NCBI GenBank assembly: GCA_934045075.1
Contig: OW203736.1
Location: forward strand, 9,191,109 to 9,255,108
Origin: Yponomeuta sedellus
Lineage: Eukaryota; Arthropoda; Insecta; Lepidoptera; Yponomeutidae
Length of the DNA stretch: 64,000 nucleotides
Reading direction: 5' to 3'
The translations under genes were made by a program, and so were the position numbers. Of this stretch, positions 12,101-19,004 are shown one piece after another; within the stretch, counting starts at the first letter, position 1, and the number at the start of each line of letters is the position of its first letter. The notes under the pieces are model-generated. The model did not search any database. It was not told the origin of the DNA and saw only the letters and a list, made by a program, of their open reading frames with translations.

Positions 12101-13791
12101 TATCCGAGCTCGAGTACTATGAGCGCGCGCTGCTGAGTCAACATTCTAGCACGCGACCCGCCAGGGCCCGCCGCGGTCTTATCAACGGCGTCGGATACAT
12201 TGCAAGTGAGCTATTCGGCGTATTAGACGAGCGATTCGCAGAACAATATCGAAAAGACATTGAGTTATTAAGCGAGAATCAAAAACATCTGGCATCACTA
12301 TGGCATAATCAGACATCGGTAATTGAAGCACAATACAATTTACTAAAAAGAACGGAAAATGTAATTGATAAGCAGTACAAATCCCTAAATCAACACTTTC
12401 TTAGCATAGAAAAGGAAAGCATAAGGTTGAGTACTGAAATGCAAGCTTCGTCAGCAATATCGGAGTTTAGCTTGGGTGCAATCATCGCTAACAACATGTT
12501 GCAGAACTTAAGAACGATCCAAAATATGTTATTGGATACCATTACAGACCTTTTCAATGGACGCTTCAGCCCACATTTAATTAGTCCAGAGCAGCTAAAG
12601 GAAGAACTCAGCATAATCTCCAGTCAAATCCCAACAGACTTATCTTTACCGATCTGTAACATACAAACAGATCTACCAGAAATCTACCACTTACTTCAAA
12701 TAAAATCAAGATTGTTAAAAGACTACCTATTGTTCGAAATTAGGCTCCCACTAATCAGCAGAGAAACGTTCGAAATGTTTAGAGTAATCCCCGTTCCGCA
12801 AAAACACAAAAGCAGCATCGTCAGCATTAAACCGATAGCAGAGTTTATAGCAGTAAACTTACAAAAGGATTCGTTTTTTACCCTGACAGAAAGAGAAATG
12901 AAATCATGTCAGCAATCCTATTCGAATATCTATTTGTGTCATCTGCAGAGGCCCATCATTAAGATGAAGGGCGACAAAAATCTCTGTGAACTAGACAACA
13001 CTTCGGGTGAATGTAAAATTACTGTAAGCGAACAATGTCAGAATAAATGGATAGAGACGAATAAAATAAATCAGTTCATTTACTTTTGCTGTGAAGACTG
13101 CCCCGTAAGAATAATGTGCCAGGATCATATTGCAACAACACAGCTGACTAACGCCGGCATTATTAGCGTAGGACAAGGATGCATAATAAAAACCTATGAT
13201 TTTACAGTATACGGTCATAAGGGGACGTACAGCAGTGTTATGAAAATCAGCGCAGAAATAGTAGCACCTGAGATACCAGCGATTAATCATCTCATCAACA
13301 TTTCGTTCCCGAATATTTCTACGTTTACTGACCAGGAAGCAGAAGAACGCCAGCGCGAATTAGAAAATATTCACGGCGATATACAATCTATCAAGGGAAA
13401 GGAAGGTTTGATAAGCAATATCTCATATCATGATATACACCATTACTCTATTATCTACATCATCTTGATCTTAGTAACTGCAATAGGAGCATATCTAACA
13501 GTATTAAGAATGAAGCACGGAAAGCCTTCGCGTCCGGTGGAAACAGCGTCCACGGAGGACGCCGAGGCAGCAGCCAGTGAAGACGTGAGTCCCACACCGC
13601 GAAACGTGACAATTAGTGATACCGTCAAGTGTAAGTGTATAAATAAAAATAAGCAAATTAATAAAGCGAACAAAAGGTCAATCAGTGAAAGTGCGATACC
13701 AAAAAGCAGTGAACAAATTCGATCAATTAATAAAGGCACGTCACCCGTGATCACAAGATCAATGTTTTCTCTCAGTGATAACAATGATTAA
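6199..13791 (+). CDS. gag-pol-env: BEL/Pao Gag-Pol-Env polyprotein, 2530 aa
   Basis: Domains in order, with approximate residues. Gag includes a DUF1759-type domain (225-370). Cys/His clusters 'CPVC', 'CRQF', 'CQNC' and 'CKEC' lie at 450-515. An aspartic protease of DUF1758 type has 'ALVDQGSQTS' at 584. RT has 'YMDDLLYG' at 981. RNase H starts at 'GFCDAS' (1161). The integrase HHCC region is at 1477, with core residues D1542 ('GVDFTG') and E1661 ('GLWEAA'). Position 1607 reads 'YSHNGTNF', where the family has Asp. A DUF5641-type domain is at 1747-1815. The Env-like part follows in the same frame: hydrophobic leader (about 1876-1895), basic cleavage-like site and fusion-peptide-like segment (about 1988-2005), coiled-coil region, Cys-rich segment, and a membrane anchor at 2416-2436. 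Products would act in particles, in nuclear integration and at the membrane. There is no frameshift or stop. Confidence 0.95.
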   Translation: MEDLLANQQQITDGIDKLLINFKKTGSERRTVDYTKRTLDTLDSYWYEFKNTHTKLLNIGDQTHSYFVNNQYETTRNKYHNVRSVVENYRLSGEQTTPTTSLLRPATPLAFLSGSATTQSQGNNSKTEDLLKKQTSNFRAFERTVANVDLNLVTEKWEYEDLLRTLQSRWSVIDSLHWELDSILEGSNKAYEEAFSKYEHTYNSMKKSINSKLWSVSHRDKITPQLDIPTFNGSYQQWVSFKDLFTEAIHSNPSISNAQKMQFLKGKVRGEAEKLIQHLQISSENYSICWEILNHRYNNLKLIFTSHINVLLNLPTIQQASVQNIKKLHDTTIECLNAIKGLGIDISTWDPLLVHILSNKLDTETHSDYVASLRQPRELPKLNDFINFLESKFTAMESSRRREMPTEKSFSQNSIQSESKTPNSSKQQYFNNGNVSQPVASNNRKSAKYRCPVCSTNEHNLYYCRQFLSMSPYQQKQALAKHDICQNCIYYHNGQNCISEKRCKECNGFHNTKLHHVYTKSTTPGISQTSTRPGAAHVLRNQNEENAGKAHVSQQNDASEILLATAMVNVRANDGTKHTMRALVDQGSQTSLITERAAQALALPRKRCNGIISGVGAKESSCKGITSITLESLATDFTLTTNAYIMRSLVNNLPTQTIPKPAASYLNTIKLADPEFYLSRPIDILLGADVFSSIILDGIMKADKSMPMAQQTELGWILSGGVKTLQCNIVLNSMDDFRKFWEIEEISNESELSTEDQRTVDFYQSTTKRRPDGSYEVRLPLKSDLKDQLGRSKPMAIAQFRQIERKFALNESVAQAYKIFMDDYESLGHMVKSNSNPTLEYFLPHHCVLRPESTSSALRVVFNASARTTSGLSLNDCMERGPNLQQDLQGLLIRWRQFRYAFCADIEKMFRQIFVQEQDQQYQKIVWRENPHASLQDYQLATVTYGTKSAPFLAMMTLRQLASDEQQNFPDAAHIIKTSFYMDDLLYGSHSSEAAHKLIGDLITLLRRGGLNLRKWKSNESSLLPVVDQSSTTEKNDNHEKFEFKQAENSKTLGLRWSPQQDTFTFESKIDSKPKTKETKRTLLSDISRIFDPLGWLTPVTMKLKSLYQSVWKANIQWDEELPSDIKGEWLKIKEDLSNINQYEISRWIGTGEKKGIQLHGFCDASKKGYACVIYCKASSEDNEVTVTLVAGKSKLVPTNKDISLPRLELCGAALLASLMRKVKENLNYCNVEIYGWIDSQVVLAWIQGDEDRWKTFVANRVREIKRTMEPNCWSYVKSAENPADCASRGITATQLKNLPLWWTGPTWLATHQTSNESNQQSFTTDEEAKKNHQVNIATQQESGVSIIDELLSKNSSYSRTVRVLAWILRFISKKESKASYLTLTEQKAAKERIIKHVQKTEFSAEIESLRKNCNISHKSNILNLKPFLDKNGILRVGGRLENANLHDDMKHPVVIPHKGRLTELLIDHSHKLTFHGGARLTTSFIRQGFWIIGGNRAVKKQIRMCIKCRKHAPNFQPQLMGDLPQARANPSRPFENTGVDFTGHVMVKSSKGRGIKSTKGYIAVFVCMATKAIHLELVSDMSTSAFLAALRRMSSRRGKPSHIYSHNGTNFVGANKILQQEYNEIQQTLINQQLMSEIADMEITWHFNAPAWPSAGGLWEAAVKSLKHHLRRVLGEQRLTYEEFYTLLAQLEACLNARPLCPLTEDPDDLNFLTPSHFLASGPVLTLVETESDLRRTLTQKIFNDVWKRWRAEYLAQLSPRGKWFKEQQNISIGDIVMIHEDNLPPGKWLMGRVAELHPGKDGLVRVVTLKTNNKYLKRPIIKISKLPINNQSETNQITPSSASNDQDTDQKTMTKADQGQSKPPKRKRKFSISSIVTSLLLLLAVFNPAQCSFNKTALNKSLYFDEIATMKVIRDEWKIITFYKMDPYWQAENVIKDYTKHLQSVCSKLQYQPLCDVILQQLRHGLSELEYYERALLSQHSSTRPARARRGLINGVGYIASELFGVLDERFAEQYRKDIELLSENQKHLASLWHNQTSVIEAQYNLLKRTENVIDKQYKSLNQHFLSIEKESIRLSTEMQASSAISEFSLGAIIANNMLQNLRTIQNMLLDTITDLFNGRFSPHLISPEQLKEELSIISSQIPTDLSLPICNIQTDLPEIYHLLQIKSRLLKDYLLFEIRLPLISRETFEMFRVIPVPQKHKSSIVSIKPIAEFIAVNLQKDSFFTLTEREMKSCQQSYSNIYLCHLQRPIIKMKGDKNLCELDNTSGECKITVSEQCQNKWIETNKINQFIYFCCEDCPVRIMCQDHIATTQLTNAGIISVGQGCIIKTYDFTVYGHKGTYSSVMKISAEIVAPEIPAINHLINISFPNISTFTDQEAEERQRELENIHGDIQSIKGKEGLISNISYHDIHHYSIIYIILILVTAIGAYLTVLRMKHGKPSRPVETASTEDAEAAASEDVSPTPRNVTISDTVKCKCINKNKQINKANKRSISESAIPKSSEQIRSINKGTSPVITRSMFSLSDNND

Positions 13792-13932
13792 ATAAATTTT
13801 CGACAAATTACTAACTAAACAGCCGAAAAGCAATGTCGGTCTCATATTGTTAATCATTCGTTATAATATGTCGGTATCAGTATGTCTCATATGTCATCTC
13901 ATCTCTCAGTCCCTACTTCGGCTGGGGAATAA

Positions 13933-14253
13933 TGTACGGTGCAACCGCACATCTTTTGTACAGTCAGCATTTCCATCAATTCACCTAACTAGCGCGGAAA
14001 CAGACTTTAGTTCGCAACTGCCAATCAGCCGCGCCGCGCGTACTCATTAGCATTTCATTAAATCATTTTTATCGTTATTAAGTAGCAGTATAATATAGTG
14101 ATGGTTTAACAGCAATAGAGTGCTTTCATTCCTAACAGATAGCACCCCAGCAAGCTACCCCATTTAGCTACCCGGTTACAAGACTATAGCTAATCTCGTA
14201 ACCAACCGTAAGAGCCGTACCTGATCATAGCGTGACTAGTAGGCGCTCTTACA
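13933..14253 (+). repeat. 3' LTR of BEL/Pao element
   Basis: Identical to the 5' LTR by eye. It is preceded by GGCTGGGGAATAA, a short purine-rich tract that probably primes plus-strand synthesis, and is followed immediately by the CTAGC duplication and the interrupted CsRn1-like pol. Confidence 0.95.
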
Positions 14254-15340
14254 CTAGCGTCCGAGTATCGCGAAGACTGATTCAGAAGAGATTTTTTTGG
14301 CCAGGCATGAATCGAGATATCGGGATTTGGGCTAAAACTTGCATTGCCTGTCAAAGGTCAAAAATTGACAGACACACCGTTTCAGGATTAGAGAACTTTT
14401 CAAACAGTGAACGTTTCGAGCACGTTCATATTGATATTGTAGGTCCTTTACCAACGACTATTGGGGGATATAGGTTTCTCGTAAGTATGATAGACAGACG
14501 TACTCGCTGGCCAGAGGCGTTTCCAGTACAGCAGATTACAGCTGAGGAGGTAGCCAAAGTCGTTTTCGAGGGGTGGATATCACGATTTGGATGCCCAGTT
14601 CATCTAACTAGTGATCAAGGACGACAGTTCGAAAGTTTTTTGTTTACACATTCAATGAAGTATTTAGGTATTAACAAACTTCGTACAACAGCATACCACC
14701 CGCAGAGCAACGGTATTGTAGAGCGTTGGCACAGGTCACTCAAAGCAGCGTTGACAGCTCGCTTGAGTTCATGTTCATCGTGGTCAAAGGAACTCTACAC
14801 AGTTCTACACAGTTCTCTCTCAGTTCAGCTCTTAGGGCTCAGAGTCGCATGCAGAAGTGATAATGGTGTTAGCGCAGCAGAGATGGCATACGGCACTACA
14901 CTACGCTTACCAGGTGATTTCTACGAAAACACTCCGGCGAAAGGTATGCAAGATGATATATTTACATTCGTAGATAAGCTACGCGAAAGTATAAACAACT
15001 TGAAACCCATTGATCAAGGAGTAACAGAAGGTCGATTTTTGTTCATCCAGAGTTGAAGTCATGTACACATGTTTTCATACGTAATGATTATGTTCGTAAA
15101 CCCTTACAACCTACGTATAGCGGTCCTTTCCGCGTACTAAATAGAGGCAATAAGGTTTACCGTATACAATTACGGGATAGGGAAACAAATGTATCAATAG
15201 ATCGGTTAAAACCAGCGTTTTTAGTTAATGACCACTTTGATGATGATGATGTAAATCCTTCTATAGATGTTCCTGTAACTGAACAGAAAAAAACAAGAAG
15301 TGGACGCATTGTAAGACCGAACTTAAGGTTCGCAGACTGA
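14254..15340 (+). pseudogene. pol: CsRn1-like pol, second half: integrase
   Basis: This continues the pol interrupted at 5512. It contains the zinc-binding end 'CIACQRSK' and integrase core residues D ('HVHIDIVGPLP'), D ('LTSDQGRQFES') and E ('NGIVERWHRS'). Around 14795-14825 the sequence 'acagttctacacagttct' repeats, adding a few codons in frame inside the integrase. A frameshift near 15030 moves the C-terminus ('VFIRNDYVRKPLQPTYSGPF') to another frame, ending 'GRIVRPNLRFAD' at 15340, a usual C-terminal signature of the clade. The defect at 15030 is separate from those in the first half. Confidence 0.88.
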
Positions 15341-15591
15341 TCGTCCTTCTGTGTTTTTCTATTTTGTGTTAGAATAAGTACTTTTACATTGTATTTTGCT
15401 AATGTGTAGTTATACTTTGCCTGCACTATTGGGCAAAGTCCAATGTGCAGCTAAGTAGGTTCCGTAAGGAAGCAAATTTCAAGTGACCATGTAATAATTC
15501 GGATACTATATTAAGTAATGTTTTGTATGATTTATTTCACTGACAGCAAGAAAGCCGCATTAACCATTAATTATTTACCATGGGTTAAAAT

Positions 15592-15855
15592 CTGAGTAAA
15601 GAGCAAGTTATTGGTGCTCAAATTGTTTCAAGTCAAGGTCAAGTGGAAAGCAAGATCAATCACTACGGTTGTCTGTTAATTGGACTAGTGGCATTATTAA
15701 TTTTCATATGTGTTGTCATTATTTGGAAACAGTGTAACAGAGGAGTGAAGGGCTTGGTGAAGAAACAAATAACTATGTTAAATTTACAACCATCTGTATT
15801 AAAAGTTCACACGGTTCAACAACAACCGGCGGCAACCGCTACAGGATATGTGTAA
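15592..15855 (+). CDS. Small single-pass membrane ORF in CsRn1-like 3' region
   Basis: The frame is open from the codon after a TGA near 15591 and reads 'KEQVIGAQIVSSQGQVESK', then a clear membrane segment 'GCLLIGLVALLIFICVVIIW' (about residues 25-45), then a basic stretch 'KQCNRGVKGLVKK' and a Gln/Ala-rich tail. There is no ATG: a GTG occurs at 15643, so expression would need splicing or another start. Position (between pol and the purine tract) and topology (short outside segment, anchor, basic inside tail) resemble the end of an envelope gene, but I recognise no homologue. It could be a decayed env or a small accessory protein. Confidence 0.35.
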   Translation: MSKEQVIGAQIVSSQGQVESKINHYGCLLIGLVALLIFICVVIIWKQCNRGVKGLVKKQITMLNLQPSVLKVHTVQQQPAATATGYV

Positions 15856-16026
15856 TAAGATAAGGTAGTGTCAGTGAAATAGAATAAGTAGACAGTAAGT
15901 TCGTTAGATATTAAGTAAACGACGCTTTGTGTTTATTCAACGTAATTCTGTGTAACATTTTGTATCTTGCAAATCATGTTTTGGTAACCGAAAATTTTGT
16001 GTATATCCCTACAAATTTTTTTTTTT

Positions 16027-16040
16027 AAAAGGGGGAATGA
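16027..16040 (+). other. Polypurine tract of CsRn1-like element
   Basis: AAAAGGGGGAATGA directly before the 3' LTR at 16041. Such a tract primes plus-strand DNA synthesis in LTR retrotransposons. Confidence 0.75.
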
Positions 16041-16213
16041 TGTTGCAGCGCGTGGGACGCGCGGTGCATAGACGGACAGGTTAATTAGTAGTTCCTGTGC
16101 CGCGATTGTAATAACACGTTTGTCACATTTTATATTACATACTTCATTGCAGCTGTCGTGAAACTTTCTTTCATTCCCTGCCAGGGACTACTCCGCAGTG
16201 ACTAAACCTTACA
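16041..16213 (+). repeat. 3' LTR of CsRn1-like element
   Basis: Begins TGTTGCAGCGCG and ends AACCTTACA; 173 bases with four differences from the 5' copy. It is followed by TATATATATACAATACG, in which TATA can be the target duplication. Confidence 0.9.
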
Positions 16214-16613
16214 TATATATATACAATACGACGACGTAACAAATACGGTACGATATGAAGACGTTTTGACAACCACGTCTGCTGGTTCATCTGCAGGTGA
16301 ACTGAAGGTGACTGATTTTATCACGCCACAACATACAACTACCACGCCACAACCGCCGCCACCAAAAAAGAAACAGATTCATTTAAATTATGTTAATAAG
16401 ACAGCGTACGAATACTTCAACCTAAGAAATAAAGAAATAAATAAACGACAACAAAATGTAGACGATTTAGACCCCGACATGGCCTTTTTCCGCAGTATGT
16501 TACCAGATGTCAAAACAATGACTCCAGACCAGAAACGAAAATTGAAACTTGGCGCACGTAATTTAATTGACCAAATTTTGAAAGAGCCGATCACTAGTTG
16601 TTTTTCAAATTAA
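16214..16613 (+). pseudogene. BESS-motif protein, partial
   Basis: The frame is open from the LTR edge (in frame: IQYDDVTNTVRYEDVL) and ends at a TAA at 16611-16613. The middle is Thr/Pro/Gln-rich. The C-terminal half contains 'DPDMAFFRSMLPDVKTM' followed by a basic helix ending 'NLIDQIL', a good BESS motif (protein interaction, usually at the C-terminus of MADF proteins). There is no start codon of its own, so the 5' part was lost or lies beyond the retroelement nest, possibly the MADF-like exon at 696-821. Whether it was a host gene or a transposon accessory gene is unclear. Confidence 0.65.
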
Positions 16614-16658
16614 AGTCATGGGTGAAATTTTTAGCCTCCAAATAGGTTTTTAAATTAA

Positions 16659-16922
16659 AGTCCTTACCAAAGAACTCCATCACGGGAGCTAGAGTATAAT
16701 TCACGTGCACACGTAGGATCTTATGGAAGTCCATCACCTCAGCAGACACATACGACTGGCGCATACGGAGGTCCAAAGCTTCAGCAGATACAGCCGGAAC
16801 CTCAGCAGACACATACGACTGGCGCATACGGAGGTCCGACACTTCAGCAGATGCAAACAAGTGGTGGTTATTACGAAGGTCACCAAACAATTCAAGCAGT
16901 TTTTCTTAATTTTAGAGCTTAG
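16659..16922 (+). pseudogene. Gln/Gly-rich repeat tail, possible end of the BESS gene
   Basis: The frame runs from after a TAA (16656) to TAG at 16920 and reads 'YNSRAHVGSYGSPSPQQ', then two copies of 'QQTHTTGAYGGP' separated by 'KLQQIQPEP', then 'LQQMQTSGGYYEGHQ'. The DNA repeat unit is about 60 bases. Composition (Q, G, T, Y) suits the disordered tail of a nuclear protein. It may be the true C-terminus of the BESS protein, since a near-duplicated 'ttttt(c)aaattaaagtc' in the 16598-16662 gap suggests a small insertion that broke the frame. A longer overlapping frame (16723-17130) is His/Arg-rich and less likely to be real. Confidence 0.35.
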
Positions 16923-17444
16923 AAGGGTTCTAGAAGCAACAATTACGGTAATTTTGGCCTTTTCCCTCCTTACGGTACTTAGAAGTACCACCACATTTTT
17001 TGTCTACTTAATATTTTTAGGAGGAAAACACTTTACGTTAACCGCAACTGACGATCCTTTAGCGTACCGTTTTCGTAAGCCAATCACATCGCGTTATTTG
17101 AATTACCGCGCGATTTTGGCAACAATTTGAAATTCTTTCTTGTCACAACTTGTCGAACGTTTTTTCACTTCGTTGTGCGGCGAAATAGAAAAAGTTTTAT
17201 AAATAGAATATCATAGGTAAGTGCTATTTTTTTTACTATTTACGTTGTTTATATCACTGGCTATATTTCTAAAAGCTGTTATATTTTTCAATTTTTTTTG
17301 TAATTTATGGCCTGGTAACACGACCTTTAAGCCATATCTTTATTTATAAAAAGTTTTCGTTTGTTTAGGTATTTTCATTTCACTATACACTGCTTATGGT
17401 GTTTTTAATGTATTTATACACAGGTTTGAAAGCACTTTTTACTT
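16923..17444 (+). other. AT-rich gap
   Basis: I see no gene. It should contain the 3' untranslated region of the minus-strand LINE that starts at 17445. T-runs near 17220-17305 could be the LINE poly(A) on the other strand, but no end could be fixed. Confidence 0.3.
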
Positions 17445-18990
17445 TTAGGAATTGTTTAAGCGTTGGCGGCGGGAGGAATCACTAGTTTTTATCACTTCAC
17501 TTATTTCACTTGCAAGCACTAGTCTGTCAAATAGAAAGCTTTGACATTGACATTCAAATATTATATGATCAACGGTAGCTTCATTAGCTCCACAGAATTT
17601 ACAAACACTGGAATGGATTATTCCAAGCCTGGCAAGGTGTGATGGCGCTCTATTATCACCAAATCTCAGTCTGTTAATTGTGGTGATATAGTCACGACTG
17701 GCTTCTTTCAGGTCATCGTACCACGGTTTTACTGGTAAGGTTTCTTGTATGCTTCCATACATTGCCCTTTCGTTTCTTGGTCCTTCTTCCAGAATTCTTC
17801 CCACAACTTATTTATACTTAAATTTATATTATACAAATAGTCATTCACAGCATGACTAACATCAAGCTTATTTATCCCTTCAAATGCTACTTTGTCTGCT
17901 ACTTCATTACCAGTAATACCTTTATGAGATGGCACCCACATGAAAGATATGTCTTTACCATTGAGATAATAGTCATAAACAATTTGTTTTAATATATACA
18001 AAATAAAGTTACTTCTAAAATTTATGTTTATACGTACAAGACCCTGAATTAGACTTAAAGAATCTGTTACAATTAGAAAGCTTCTATAGTCATTTACATT
18101 TCTTATTCGTGTCAAAGCCTGATAAACAGCATAAGCCTCAGCAGTGAATATTGTACAGACATCTTGCAAGACAAAACTCTGCGCAAATTTAATTTGTGGG
18201 TCATATAAAGCAGAATGCACAAATGCCTCACCTTTACTACCATCTGTGTATATTGTGTAATAACTATTCATTGAGAGAAATTGTAACATTTCTGTGTTGT
18301 TCATTACAGTATCTAAAACATTGATTGGGTGAATAATACATTCATAAGGAAATGAATAGCAGGGCCATTGACACTGCTTTTTGACAAAACTAAAACAATT
18401 TTTAACTTCCAGAACAATATCATGCAATGCCGGACATCTGCCAGCCAAGAGGCCCTCCCCAGTTGCCAAAGGACCAATGGAGGCATAGTCACCAGGTACA
18501 ATTTTGTTAATTATTTTCAGATTATTTGCATATAACAGTTTGAGGCAAAACCTCTCTGCCAACAGAAGTCTCCTCAGGATTAATGGCATTATTTTGGTCT
18601 CAACTTCCATGGCCCTTATGGGAGTCGAACACATTGCACCTGAAATAATTCTCAAAGCCCTGTTCTGTAAATTATCTAACTTTCTTGTATGTTTACTATT
18701 TACGTATGCTATGGGGCTGTAATCAAAATGACTTCTTACAATAGCTTTGTACAAAATTGATAAGGTTTTAGGGTCTGATCCCCAGGAAACACCAGCAAGG
18801 CATCTGAGTATATTCAATGCTTTCAATGAATTTATTGAAATATACTTGATGTGCTCTTCAAAGGAAAGTTTTTCGTCAATTATAACACCTAAAAATTTTT
18901 TGGATCCAACTCTATTTATAACTTTCCCACTATATACAACCTCATTGGATGGATTGTCTTTTCCAAAAATTCAAATTAGAATTAACCCCT
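17445..18990 (-). pseudogene. LINE ORF2, C-terminal RT plus RNase H and zinc finger
   Basis: On the minus strand the frame starts in the RT thumb ('KKFLGVIIDEKLSFEEHI' near 18850). It continues through RNase H: 'YTIYTDGSK' (first Asp), 'FTAEAYAV' (Glu), 'LIVTDSLSLI' (Asp) and 'WVPSHKGITGNEVADK' (His/Asp). A frameshift lies near 17770, and the last part ends with 'CKFCGANEATVDHIIFEC', the terminal zinc knuckle. A LINE with RNase H after RT belongs to the I/R1/LOA-type group. The 5' part is missing: the element joins Mag sequence near 18990-19005. Its first residues hold a frameshift and the catalytic RT motif is absent. Confidence 0.85.
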
Positions 18991-19004
18991 ATTTTGTTTT
19001 GTCA

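Larger units (their letters stand above)
5513..14253 (+). mobile_element. Complete BEL/Pao retrotransposon with env, nested
   Basis: The element has two 321-bp LTRs (5513-5833 and 13933-14253) that are identical as far as I can read. It is flanked by a perfect 5-bp duplication CTAGC at 5508-5512 and 14254-14258. One uninterrupted 2530-codon frame encodes Gag, protease, RT, RNase H, integrase and an Env-like protein. It sits inside the pol of the CsRn1-like element, which resumes exactly after the duplication. Identical LTRs mean a very recent insertion. One apparent defect is a His in place of the second catalytic Asp of the integrase (residue 1607). Confidence 0.95.
2488..16213 (+). mobile_element. 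CsRn1/Kabuki-like Ty3/gypsy retrotransposon
   Basis: Two 173-bp LTRs (2488-2660 and 16041-16213) in direct orientation differ at four positions by eye. They begin TG and end CA and are flanked by a possible 4-bp TATA duplication, although the flanks are themselves AT repeats. Between them are a primer-binding site, Gag, a protease-RT-RNase H-integrase frame and a purine tract. The Gag zinc-binding motif and the TGGTGACCC-type primer site fit the CsRn1/Kabuki clade. Pol carries at least two frameshifts and lacks most of RNase H, and it is split by the BEL/Pao element at 5513-14253. The element is therefore not autonomous. Confidence 0.85.

Noticed and set aside
16723..17130. 135-codon His/Arg-rich frame
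   Set aside because: It reads the QQTHTTGAYGGP repeat DNA in another frame; the Gln/Gly reading looks more protein-like, and the rest crosses AT-rich DNA.
18949..19004. N-terminus of the Mag pol frame
   Set aside because: These codons come from antisense LINE sequence at the junction; Mag-like residues begin only at about 19005.
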